From Synergistaceae bacterium (lineage in GTDB: Bacteria > Synergistota > Synergistia > Synergistales > Aminobacteriaceae), in NCBI GenBank assembly GCA_031273365.1, contig JAISSA010000254.1:1-13644 (forward strand): a DNA stretch of 13,644 nucleotides. The letters are read 5' to 3'. A model generated the notes under the pieces. That model worked only from the letters and a program-made list of their open reading frames with translations, ran no database searches and was not told the origin of the DNA. A program made the translations under genes and the position numbers. Of this stretch, positions 1 to 7,235 are shown piece after piece (position 1 is the stretch's first letter; each line of letters begins with the position of its first letter).

Positions 1-3000
1 CCTGTTTGCACTGTAATAATTTGCATATTCTTCTGATAATTTATCAACGAGCGTATAACCGAGTAATTGGAGAATGCCCGGATAGTAGTTCGTGTGAGCC
101 AGAATTGAATCGAGTTTCCCACTGTCCATGCGGAAACCCAGGTAATGCAGTGGGCGCATCAGGAGATTTCTGGCGTCGCTGGGCGACAGAGGCCTGACGC
201 AAAGCGAGGGGAATCGCGGCGACAGGCCGTTCCTGGCAGCGCTGGCGCGCGCGACCTGGTGCAGACCCGCGAACACGTACTTGAAGCAGTCCCCAAACCT
301 GTTTTTCAACTCGCTTTTCAACTCCCCGAGCATGTCCAGGACCTTAAAACCCTGCTTCTGATCTTCGCTCAGGAAAACGTCGGCCTCGTCAATAAGAAAA
401 AGCAGCTTGCGTATCCTCCCATCGTCGAACGCCGCGCTGAGGGCGGAACACAGATCGCCCCAGGTCGTATATTCCCCGTCATCTACAATGCCCTTCTTCT
501 GCATCACCTTCAGAACTTTGGCAAGGGTTTCATCTACGTTCATGTGCCACGCGCCTACCCGAATCGCGTACTCCTCATTCTCCGGGCGATTGGCCTGGCT
601 CTCGGCGCGCGACATCAAAACGGACTTCCCAAGCTGGCGTCCGCCATAAACGAGAATTGCCCCTCCAGGCTCGAGAATGCCCCGCAATTCTGTTTTTCGG
701 CCAAAGAACATTTCATCGTCGACCTCCCCGGCTCCCTTTACAAACGGTTGATAGTACGTGTAAGGCAGGGTGCACTTCAAAAGGACCGGCAATCTGTCGC
801 TTCTGTCCTGCATGGCAAGATACAGCAACAGTATTTGATCGATGAGCAAAAACGAGTTTTGCTGAGTGTGGCTGGGCCTCCTGAAAAGATCGGCCAATTC
901 GCGACGCTGCTGCAACGTCATGGCGCTGCTGTCCAGCAGGACGATCGTGTTGGGCCCGAGGTTCAGTCTGTCGATGTTGTCCATGATCTGAGACGGGGTG
1001 AGCGTGCCGAACAGGCAGACGATATGAAGCAGGGGCGGAGCCTGAGTCCCGAATAACGCGATGGGGTGAGTGTAATCCGAAAGGTTTTTAGGGGCTCGAT
1101 TGACGTTCAGGCTAAAGACAACACGGTTGCCGAATCTACGATCGTCACATTCTCTCAGGTATTCGGCCTGCCTGCCCTCGTTAACCTCAAAACCGAGATT
1201 TGTAAACAGGCGTACCAGGGGCGCGCCGCCGCTTTCAATAATGAGCTTTTTGCTTCGAGGCCAGCCTTCGAGCAATGCGCGGGCATTCTCTATATTTCGC
1301 TTGCCTCTCTGTTGAGATGTTCCCTTCATTCCCCAACGATCGACGATCTGAAACCCCCAAACGCTTATAGCCTCCTCCCGGTCTTTATACCTGAGACACT
1401 CCTTTTGCAACTCCTCATAAATATCCAGAAACCCCTGGAAAAAATCGACTTCCTGGCTTACCGACACCTCCTCTGCCGGCAGCTCTGTACCATATCCCGC
1501 AGCCACGCGATTGAGGTAGTCTTCGGCGACGGTATAGTCTTCGCTCTCGATTTTTCTCCGGATTTCCCGCACAAGCGAACGCGGCTGACCTTTCTGATCT
1601 TCCTTCAGCAGGTCCGCTTTGAGTGCCTCCGGCAAACTTTCAAACCGTTCCTCGAGCTTCTTCCGAATTTGTGAAGACTCGTTTTTCAGCTGTTTTTTGA
1701 GCGTATCCAGGAAAAGACGGTAATGCCCGAAATTTTGGTTTTCCCATAATGCTTCGAAATACTGATCCTCCATTTTCAGGATGAGTTCTTTCGCGGCCTC
1801 CTCGATGCATCCATAAGCGAAAGCCAGCTCAAAATCCGCCCTGAACCGCTTTTGGTCGTCCTGCGCCAGTTTACGGGCGTTCGACAGGTCTTCCGCTCGC
1901 GCCGCATAGCTTCCCGGCGTTCCGGGGGCCGCGCCGAGACGCCCTGTCAACGTTGCGGCGCCGATGTTGTCGAAATAATATCTGTCCTCCGGGGAATTGA
2001 TGCGGCCCATTACGTCGCGCAGCGTCTGAGGAGTTTCTGCGATGTGTCGCAGGGCGTTTCGCCATGATTCAAAGCCCTTTACGTTCTCGAAACGCCCCAA
2101 CAGCGGGACGCCGTTGGTATCCAGCTCCACATGGCAGCTCCGCAGCATATCCGCAAAAGCAAAGGCATCGTCAGGCAGAAAACCGTTTTTCAGAGCATAC
2201 TCCACTCTTCTGAGCATATAGACGATCGGCCCCCTGTCCTTCAGCTCCGGAAGCCCGGGCCGGTCCGTCATCTCCGAAATCGCCTGCGGGATCAGCCGCA
2301 ACAGCCGGGCTTTGAGGGTGACAAAACGGGCCAGGTCCTCTTCGGGGATCTTCGCCTGTACGCTGTCGTTCAGATCTATCCACCGGCGCATTACGTCGAG
2401 CCGCTTCTGAATATTATTCTGAACGTTTTTGCGCGGAGAGCCATCCAGACGGCCTTTCCCTGAGACGTGATTTTTCCATGTTTCGTCTATAAAACCTTCA
2501 ATCTTTCTCTGGAGGGCTTCGTGAGTTGTCTTCACGAATTCAAAACCCTTCGTGTCTTTTTCGGCTATGGTGCTCATGCTTTTGCCCAGGTCGCTGTTTT
2601 TTCCAAAACACGCCGACAAAAAAGCTTCTTTCCTGGCAATGGCTGCATAAAATGAGGGAACACGTTGCAGGGCGCGGGCTTCTTCGGCCAACTGATTTTG
2701 CTGACTGACCCTGTCGGCGCCGCTGCATAAATTTCCAAGAATCGATGGAGAAAACCCGGCAGGAGCCATTTCACGTAACGCTCCGAAAATACTCAGGAGA
2801 GACGATGAGTAAGTCTCGATGTAATCCACTGCCTGGGTGTCGTTACCCATATCGTACAATCCATAGTCGGACGTCACGGGCATGAAGAACGCACGGAGCA
2901 ACGACGCCAGATACAACGGCGTCTGCAGATCGTCTCCGTCATACACCGTGCTCAAAGTACTGGCCGAGTAGTCCCTGACGTCAATGGGCGCGTCCGTGGC

Positions 3001-4767
3001 CAGCAGGAGCCGGGTATAGAGATTCTTATATTCCTCCTCCGCGCCTTTTTTCAGGGTGAGTGATTTCGCCAGCACAAGCGCGCGCGCAAAACTCCCCGGA
3101 AGGCTGGTATTGATCTCCGTCCCGGACGCTTCTTCGATGAGAACGGCAATCAGCGCTCGCATGGAAGAGACGTCAGGCGTTTGTACATCAAGCAGTCCCA
3201 GGGCCGTTGTCCGCGACGCGGCGTCACGGAGGGGCGGATTTTCCGCGTCCCAGATCTCATACGGCTCTGGCCCATCGTCTTCCCTGCGAGAAGCGGAAGA
3301 GGCAACGGGAGGAGTCCGGTTTTGTGCCCCGTTCGATCTGAGCACGCTGTTTTTGCTTTGATCGGGTTTCTTCTCCGGCGGTTGCGATGCTTCCGGACCG
3401 GAAATCGCCTCCTTTATGGAAATCTTCATGTCGGCCTCCGCGGAAGGGACAGGAGAAACAGGCGCTTTTGGCTTTGAAATATTTGGTGTTAAATTTAAAA
3501 TATTTGGTGTTAAGTTCGAAATATTTGGCTTCGAAACAGAAGAACCCGCGAGAGCGTTTTTCGGAGATGATCTCCTGATGAGATTTTCTTCCCAGGAAGC
3601 GATCAGACCGTCGTTCTCTTTTAGAAGCAATGCCGCATCCGGGGGCAACGCCCCGTTACCTGGGCCGGTAAGGGCTCTGCCCCGGGGAGGCAGGGGGATA
3701 TTTAGCAGCTTCTTCTCGCGGATAAACCCGTTTAAACTTTCCCGGGTCAGGCAGTCGACCGCGAGAGATGTCAGGCAAAAGGTCCACTTCTGTTCCAGTT
3801 TTTTCATTGTCAGATACCCATTCGCTCTGAGGGCATCCAGTTTCTTCGAAGTATCCGTAAGTTTCTCTTTGTTATAGCCGTCGAAAATTGCGACAAGCGC
3901 CCTGTGCATTTGCCCGTCGGTAAACACTTTCAGACAGCCTGCTATCAGGAGTATGGCGACCGAGGTGTATTTACCCGAGATTGCCTCCATCTCGTCTTTG
4001 AACGTCTCGTCGGAGATTTTTGGCTCCGCTTTCTTTCCAATGGGCGTCTGAATTTCCTCAGAAGGGAGAATTTCCGGAGCTGGAACGTCGGCGCCGACAG
4101 GTTCGGAACGTCCGGCTTCGTCCGGAGGCTCAGCGAGGCCCGGGGCTGATGGGGTTCCGTCCTTTTGGGCCTGAACGTTTACATTCCTGTCTTCCCTCTT
4201 ATCTTCCTCTTCCATCTTCAGCGAATACTTTTTTGTCGCCAGGCCGACACAAACCACGGGAGAAAATTTCCCGCTTTCAGATATCCCGAGCAACAGAGAC
4301 TCATCGCCTTTCAGACAGTTCACGACGTCGGCATACGGGGCATAATCCTCTTCCAGGTTGTCCGGCGCGCCCTCCGCAAGGGTCGCCAGCATACTATCAA
4401 CCTCCTGCCGACAGGGTTCCAGCGCTTCGTCATACGCATTGTCTTCCGAGCTTATTCGACAAAAATCCCGCAGGGTTTCAATAAAGCGACTCCGCCCTGC
4501 GTCGTCCTGAGGGAGCGCCTCATACCTTGCACGGAGATCCTGCGTCGTCAGCTCCGGGGTTGCGCGAATCGTCGAGTCCCCAAGCTGAGAGAAGGCCGCG
4601 ATGATTTCCTCCTTCAGAACGCTTATGGCGGTCAGCTTATCCGTCAGACGCTTCATGTTGCCGGAAGTAAGACGACTTTGCAGCAGCAGGGCTTCCTGCT
4701 CCCAGCCTTCCAGTTGCGAAAGCTGATATTGCACGCGCTGCTTCCGTTCGTTGATTGGGTTGCTCAT
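1..4767 (-). CDS. Giant STAND-like P-loop ATPase, C-terminus beyond the window (partial)
   Basis: The minus-strand frame is open from the ATG at 4767 to base 1 without a stop: 1589 residues, with the C-terminus missing. The start follows GAGGGA (4778-4773) by 5 nt. Visible layout: helical N-terminus (1-195); acidic/proline linker; winged-helix-like segment (about 252-345); low-complexity Pro/Ser/Lys linker (about 345-520) holding a three-copy 7-residue repeat; long helical region (about 520-1215); Rossmann-like segment (about 1225-1335); and an ATPase opening with FFGRKTEL (near 1355), Walker A GGRQLGKS (1375-1382) and Walker B LLFLIDEAD (1455-1463). After Walker B come a VFAGLHQVARA strand and an RPLSPSDARNLL segment, as in STAND/AAA-type ATPases. 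STAND ATPases commonly act as signalling switches or immune sensors, and giant ones are frequent in bacterial defence. The specific family was not recognised and the function is inferred. Base composition looks lower in G+C than the neighbouring nhaC and pfp genes. No partner gene is visible because the downstream side lies off the window. Confidence 0.88.
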   Translation of the reverse strand, partial: MSNPINERKQRVQYQLSQLEGWEQEALLLQSRLTSGNMKRLTDKLTAISVLKEEIIAAFSQLGDSTIRATPELTTQDLRARYEALPQDDAGRSRFIETLRDFCRISSEDNAYDEALEPCRQEVDSMLATLAEGAPDNLEEDYAPYADVVNCLKGDESLLLGISESGKFSPVVCVGLATKKYSLKMEEEDKREDRNVNVQAQKDGTPSAPGLAEPPDEAGRSEPVGADVPAPEILPSEEIQTPIGKKAEPKISDETFKDEMEAISGKYTSVAILLIAGCLKVFTDGQMHRALVAIFDGYNKEKLTDTSKKLDALRANGYLTMKKLEQKWTFCLTSLAVDCLTRESLNGFIREKKLLNIPLPPRGRALTGPGNGALPPDAALLLKENDGLIASWEENLIRRSSPKNALAGSSVSKPNISNLTPNILNLTPNISKPKAPVSPVPSAEADMKISIKEAISGPEASQPPEKKPDQSKNSVLRSNGAQNRTPPVASSASRREDDGPEPYEIWDAENPPLRDAASRTTALGLLDVQTPDVSSMRALIAVLIEEASGTEINTSLPGSFARALVLAKSLTLKKGAEEEYKNLYTRLLLATDAPIDVRDYSASTLSTVYDGDDLQTPLYLASLLRAFFMPVTSDYGLYDMGNDTQAVDYIETYSSSLLSIFGALREMAPAGFSPSILGNLCSGADRVSQQNQLAEEARALQRVPSFYAAIARKEAFLSACFGKNSDLGKSMSTIAEKDTKGFEFVKTTHEALQRKIEGFIDETWKNHVSGKGRLDGSPRKNVQNNIQKRLDVMRRWIDLNDSVQAKIPEEDLARFVTLKARLLRLIPQAISEMTDRPGLPELKDRGPIVYMLRRVEYALKNGFLPDDAFAFADMLRSCHVELDTNGVPLLGRFENVKGFESWRNALRHIAETPQTLRDVMGRINSPEDRYYFDNIGAATLTGRLGAAPGTPGSYAARAEDLSNARKLAQDDQKRFRADFELAFAYGCIEEAAKELILKMEDQYFEALWENQNFGHYRLFLDTLKKQLKNESSQIRKKLEERFESLPEALKADLLKEDQKGQPRSLVREIRRKIESEDYTVAEDYLNRVAAGYGTELPAEEVSVSQEVDFFQGFLDIYEELQKECLRYKDREEAISVWGFQIVDRWGMKGTSQQRGKRNIENARALLEGWPRSKKLIIESGGAPLVRLFTNLGFEVNEGRQAEYLRECDDRRFGNRVVFSLNVNRAPKNLSDYTHPIALFGTQAPPLLHIVCLFGTLTPSQIMDNIDRLNLGPNTIVLLDSSAMTLQQRRELADLFRRPSHTQQNSFLLIDQILLLYLAMQDRSDRLPVLLKCTLPYTYYQPFVKGAGEVDDEMFFGRKTELRGILEPGGAILVYGGRQLGKSVLMSRAESQANRPENEEYAIRVGAWHMNVDETLAKVLKVMQKKGIVDDGEYTTWGDLCSALSAAFDDGRIRKLLFLIDEADVFLSEDQKQGFKVLDMLGELKSELKNRFGDCFKYVFAGLHQVARASAARNGLSPRFPSLCVRPLSPSDARNLLMRPLHYLGFRMDSGKLDSILAHTNYYPGILQLLGYTLVDKLSEEYANYYSANR
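3476..3538. repeat. Three tandem 21-bp AT-rich repeats inside the giant ATPase gene
   Basis: Three units, 3476-3496, 3497-3517 and 3518-3538, share the core AAATATTTGG. The first two are nearly identical and the third diverges at its end. The length is a multiple of three, so the frame is kept. On the coding strand each unit encodes a seven-residue PNI-S/L-NLT-like block (about residues 411-431) within the proline-rich linker. The AT richness contrasts sharply with the surrounding gene. Confidence 0.85.
3640..3693. repeat. GC-rich palindromes resembling a REP-type element, in frame within the ATPase gene
   Basis: Two short hairpins lie close together: GGGGC/GCCCC (3642-3646 with 3650-3654, loop AAC) and CTGCC/GGCAG (3677-3681 with 3689-3693), the latter enclosing CCCCGGGG. 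The style matches intergenic REP-like palindromes of GC-rich bacteria, and a comparable cluster lies between genes at 9447-9487. Here it falls in coding sequence and is translated as a Pro/Gly-rich linker after the winged-helix-like segment. The pairing is seen; the REP identity is inference. Confidence 0.45.
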
Positions 4768-4960
4768 AAATATCCCTCGTTTCTCTCATGATTTTCAATG
4801 CATCCCGATAATCCGGAAGCCCGTTGCGCCCGGGCTCAAAGCGTCCGACTTCGGCGCTTTGGTCCTGTGCACCGAAATACGGCATTCACATTATTTTCTT
4901 AATGTCGTAATATATTCCCTGAATTATAACTCACAGTTCGTGGGGAGTTGGAGCCACAGC

Positions 4961-4974
4961 GGGGAAATTTCCCC
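4961..4974. promoter_or_regulatory. Perfect 14-bp palindrome, operator candidate
   Basis: GGGGAAATTTCCCC is fully self-complementary. It lies about 33 bp upstream of the minus-strand TATAAT (4928-4923) and about 100 bp upstream of the nhaC -10 candidate. This position suits an activator or repressor site for the ATPase gene. Function is inferred from symmetry and position only. Confidence 0.4.
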
Positions 4975-5053
4975 TGACGTCCGAGGCATGAGCGCTTAGA
5001 AAACACCCTTCGTTGCGTCATCGCTTTACGTCATTTTACTGTCCGTTATTCTC

Positions 5054-5082
5054 CTGTTATTTTTGCCGGGTCCTGCTATACT
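5054..5082 (+). promoter_or_regulatory. Candidate nhaC promoter
   Basis: The -10 hexamer TATACT (5077-5082) matches five of six consensus bases. At 17 bp spacing the -35 would be CTGTTA (5054-5059), only three of six. The expected start of transcription lies about 20 bases before the nhaC ATG. Confidence 0.35.
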
Positions 5083-5110
5083 GCCTCCATCTCTTTAAGG
5101 AGGGGATCGA

Positions 5111-6670
5111 ATGAGCGACGTGGATGTACATAAAAGAACGGAATTCCCGCGAAAAGGGCGTATGCCGACGCTGGCGGAGGCCGTGTTCGTTTTGCTCGTG
5201 GCGGGTTTTTCCATATTGAGCGCCGTGCAGGTATGGGAAACCGACGTTCATATTCCGCTGGTCCTGTCCGCCGTCGTCGCCGCCGTTCTGGCGATGACCC
5301 GCATGAAGGTGAGCTGGGCCGTCATCGAGGACGCCATGCTTTCCTCGATACTCATGGGAATGCAGGCTGTTCTGATTCTCTACACCGTGGGCATGCTGAT
5401 CGGCGCGTGGCTTCTGAGCGGGGTCGTCCCCAGCATGATTTACTACGGCCTGAACGTGATCGCCCCCTCGATCTTCCTGATCGCGACTCTGATCATTTGC
5501 AGCGTCGTGTCTCTGGCGACGGGGACCTCCTGGGGCACGACGGGCACCGTGGGCATCGCGCTGCTGGGGATCGGCGCGGGGCTTGGCGTTCCTCCCGCGG
5601 TCTGCGCGGGATTCGCCATCTCCGGCGCGTACTTCGGCGACAAGATGTCTCCCCTCTCCGACACGACGAACCTCGCGCCCGCCATGGCCGGAACGGACGT
5701 CTTTCAGCATATTCGCGCCATGTGCTGGACGACGGCGCCGACCTGCGTCATCGTGCTGGTCGTGGCCGCCGTCATGGGCAGGGAATATGCGAGCGGCGCT
5801 CTGGACATCCAGGGCATCCAGGCCCTGCAGGAGCTTATGCGGGGAGAGTTCAGCATCTCGCTTTGGGGTTTCGTGCCCCCTCTTCTGGTCATCGGCCTGG
5901 CGGCAAGCCAGAAACCGGCCATCCCCAGCATCTTTGCGGGCGTTCTGGCGGGATGCTTCCTGGCGATCCTTCAGGGCGCGGACGTGAACGCGCTGCTCGA
6001 GGTGCTCCAGAATGGTTACAAGCCCGACCTCGCGGCAAAGGTCGTCGCCGCCGGAAAGGATTTTCCCGCGATCTCCGACCTTCTGGCCCGGGCCGGCGTC
6101 GTCGGCGTCAGCCCGGAGCACGCCGCCGAGGCGGCGGCAACCCTGAACACCCTGCTGACGCGCGGCGGGCTGCAGTCCATGAACTGGACCGTCTCCCTGA
6201 TCTTCTGCGCGCTTTCCTTCGGCGGCATCCTGGACCGCTGCGGTTTTCTCGAGGTCCTTCTGGAGTGCCTGCTGAAGAAGGTCCACACGGCGGGCGGGCT
6301 TGTGGGCTCCGTTATCGCGGCCTGTCTCATGGCCAACGTCTTCACCGGAGACCAGTACATCGCCATCGTCCTGCCCGGACGCATGTTCAGGGCGCGGTTC
6401 GAGAAATGGGGACTGCACGCCCGAATGCTCTCGCGCAGTCTCGAGGACTGCGGGACCCTCACCTCCGCCCTGGTCCCCTGGAACACCTGCGGCGCTTACC
6501 AGAGCAAGGCTCTCGGCGTCCCGACGGTGGACTATCTGCCCTACGCCCTGCTGAACTGGCTCAATCCCATCGTGGCTCTTCTCATGACGTACATGGGCGT
6601 CGGCATCGCCTGGCGCAGCGGAGACGGCGACGATTTCACGCTCAGCCGCACGAAGCCGGAGAACGTGTAA
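5111..6670 (+). CDS. nhaC: Na+/H+ antiporter, NhaC family
   Basis: This 519-residue inner-membrane antiporter exchanges sodium for protons and supports pH and sodium homeostasis. The sequence is a series of hydrophobic helices. The family signature regions are present: SLATGTSWGTTGT (from residue 134) and GDKMSPLSDTTNLAPAM (from residue 176), the latter with the acidic and polar residues typical of the transport core. Length is close to the usual 450-520 residues of NhaC. The start is supported by AAGGAGG (5097-5103), 7 nt upstream. The gene is transcribed divergently from the giant ATPase gene and is followed after 10 bases by a small plus-strand gene, with which it probably forms a transcript. 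NhaC relatives also include malate-lactate or amino-acid-linked exchangers, so the exact substrate is not certain. Confidence 0.93.
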   Translation: MSDVDVHKRTEFPRKGRMPTLAEAVFVLLVAGFSILSAVQVWETDVHIPLVLSAVVAAVLAMTRMKVSWAVIEDAMLSSILMGMQAVLILYTVGMLIGAWLLSGVVPSMIYYGLNVIAPSIFLIATLIICSVVSLATGTSWGTTGTVGIALLGIGAGLGVPPAVCAGFAISGAYFGDKMSPLSDTTNLAPAMAGTDVFQHIRAMCWTTAPTCVIVLVVAAVMGREYASGALDIQGIQALQELMRGEFSISLWGFVPPLLVIGLAASQKPAIPSIFAGVLAGCFLAILQGADVNALLEVLQNGYKPDLAAKVVAAGKDFPAISDLLARAGVVGVSPEHAAEAAATLNTLLTRGGLQSMNWTVSLIFCALSFGGILDRCGFLEVLLECLLKKVHTAGGLVGSVIAACLMANVFTGDQYIAIVLPGRMFRARFEKWGLHARMLSRSLEDCGTLTSALVPWNTCGAYQSKALGVPTVDYLPYALLNWLNPIVALLMTYMGVGIAWRSGDGDDFTLSRTKPENV

Positions 6671-6680
6671 GCCAAACGCC

Positions 6681-7127
6681 GTGCCGCAATCACGAAAAAT
6701 TCTGCTGGACTCCAAAACCCCGTGGGCGATGTCCGGAGGCCTGCGGGTTTTTATGCTTTTTTTCGGGCTGCTGCTCGCAGGCGGTCACTTTTACGACACC
6801 CTCCGCAGGGCCCTGCCCTTTCGGGACGCTTTTCCGAAGCTGATCGTGGGGGCGGCGTGCGTTTACGGGTCGCTTTTCCGCAAAAAAATTTACCTCGCCC
6901 CGGAAGGCATCGTTCGGGAAACGCAAACCCCCCTCGCCCGCAACAGGGAAATTCTGCCGTGGAGCGAGGTTCGGCACGTGACGCTCGCCTTCAGGAAAAA
7001 GGACATGCTGGTTCTGTTCGAAAAAGGAACGATGGGCTGGAAGGTCCTGTGCGAACGGGAGCAGGAGCAGGTCCTGCGCAAAATTTTAGGCCAGCGCCTC
7101 CCCGGCGTGGAGATCGACGTCCTGTAA
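6681..7127 (+). CDS. Small membrane-anchored protein of unknown function
   Basis: This 148-residue product was not assigned to a named family. Two hydrophobic stretches (about residues 21-38 and 51-66) look like a membrane hairpin. They are followed by a basic, soluble C-terminal part with alternating strands (IYLAPEGIVRE, then ILPWSEVRHVTL) and a closing helix. This resembles bacterial PH-like domains of membrane-attached proteins, which is a fold guess only. The start is GTG, 10 bases after the nhaC stop and without a clear ribosome-binding site, suggesting coupling to nhaC. An in-frame ATG at 6729 would give 132 residues but cuts only the leading region before the first hydrophobic stretch. 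The context suggests, without proving, a membrane role alongside the antiporter. Confidence 0.7.
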   Translation: MPQSRKILLDSKTPWAMSGGLRVFMLFFGLLLAGGHFYDTLRRALPFRDAFPKLIVGAACVYGSLFRKKIYLAPEGIVRETQTPLARNREILPWSEVRHVTLAFRKKDMLVLFEKGTMGWKVLCEREQEQVLRKILGQRLPGVEIDVL

Positions 7128-7235
7128 AACGAGACGAACCGAATATCGATTCGGGATTTCAGGAAGAAAACCGACGAGCGTTTTCACTTTCATTTTCACT
7201 TCCAATTCCACTTGATTCTTTTCTCGCCGCGTCAC
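7128..7235. other. Convergent spacer with weak hairpin and pyrimidine-rich repeats
   Basis: This lies between two genes that end facing each other. It contains CCGAAT/ATTCGG (7139-7144 and 7149-7154, four-base loop). A T/C-rich stretch follows in which TTTTCACTTTCA (7181-7192) and TTTTCACTTCCA (7193-7204) form an imperfect 12-bp tandem repeat. The hairpin lacks an immediate T run, so it is only a weak terminator candidate for the nhaC transcript. Confidence 0.4.

Larger units (their letters stand above)
4768..5110. other. Divergent spacer between giant ATPase gene and nhaC, no gene
   Basis: These 343 bases carry no convincing coding sequence. They hold the control regions of two divergent genes. 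On the ATPase side there is a TATAAT hexamer on the minus strand (4928-4923) without a good -35, and the six-base inverted repeat ACATTA/TAATGT (4888-4893 and 4900-4905). A perfect 14-bp palindrome lies at 4961-4974. CGTCAT occurs twice, at 5016-5021 and 5029-5034. On the nhaC side there is a TATACT hexamer (5077-5082). Confidence 0.6.

Noticed and set aside
145..1056. 303-codon plus-strand ORF over the ATPase domain
   Set aside because: The opposite strand encodes clear Walker A and B motifs in an uninterrupted frame; the plus-strand product is low-complexity and unlike any family. It is an antisense shadow.
3476..3538. CRISPR-like array
   Set aside because: The three 21-bp units are contiguous without spacers and are translated in frame, so this is a simple tandem repeat.
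4165..4791. 208-codon plus-strand ORF and other long plus ORFs at 1066-1674, 3416-3877 and 4020-4484
   Set aside because: All lie antisense to the giant ATPase frame and have no ribosome-binding site or recognisable domain.
5057..6715. 552-codon minus-strand ORF and a 536-codon plus ORF in another frame over nhaC
   Set aside because: Both have Arg/His/Asp-rich composition typical of shadows of a GC-rich gene. The nhaC frame has signature motifs and a strong ribosome-binding site.
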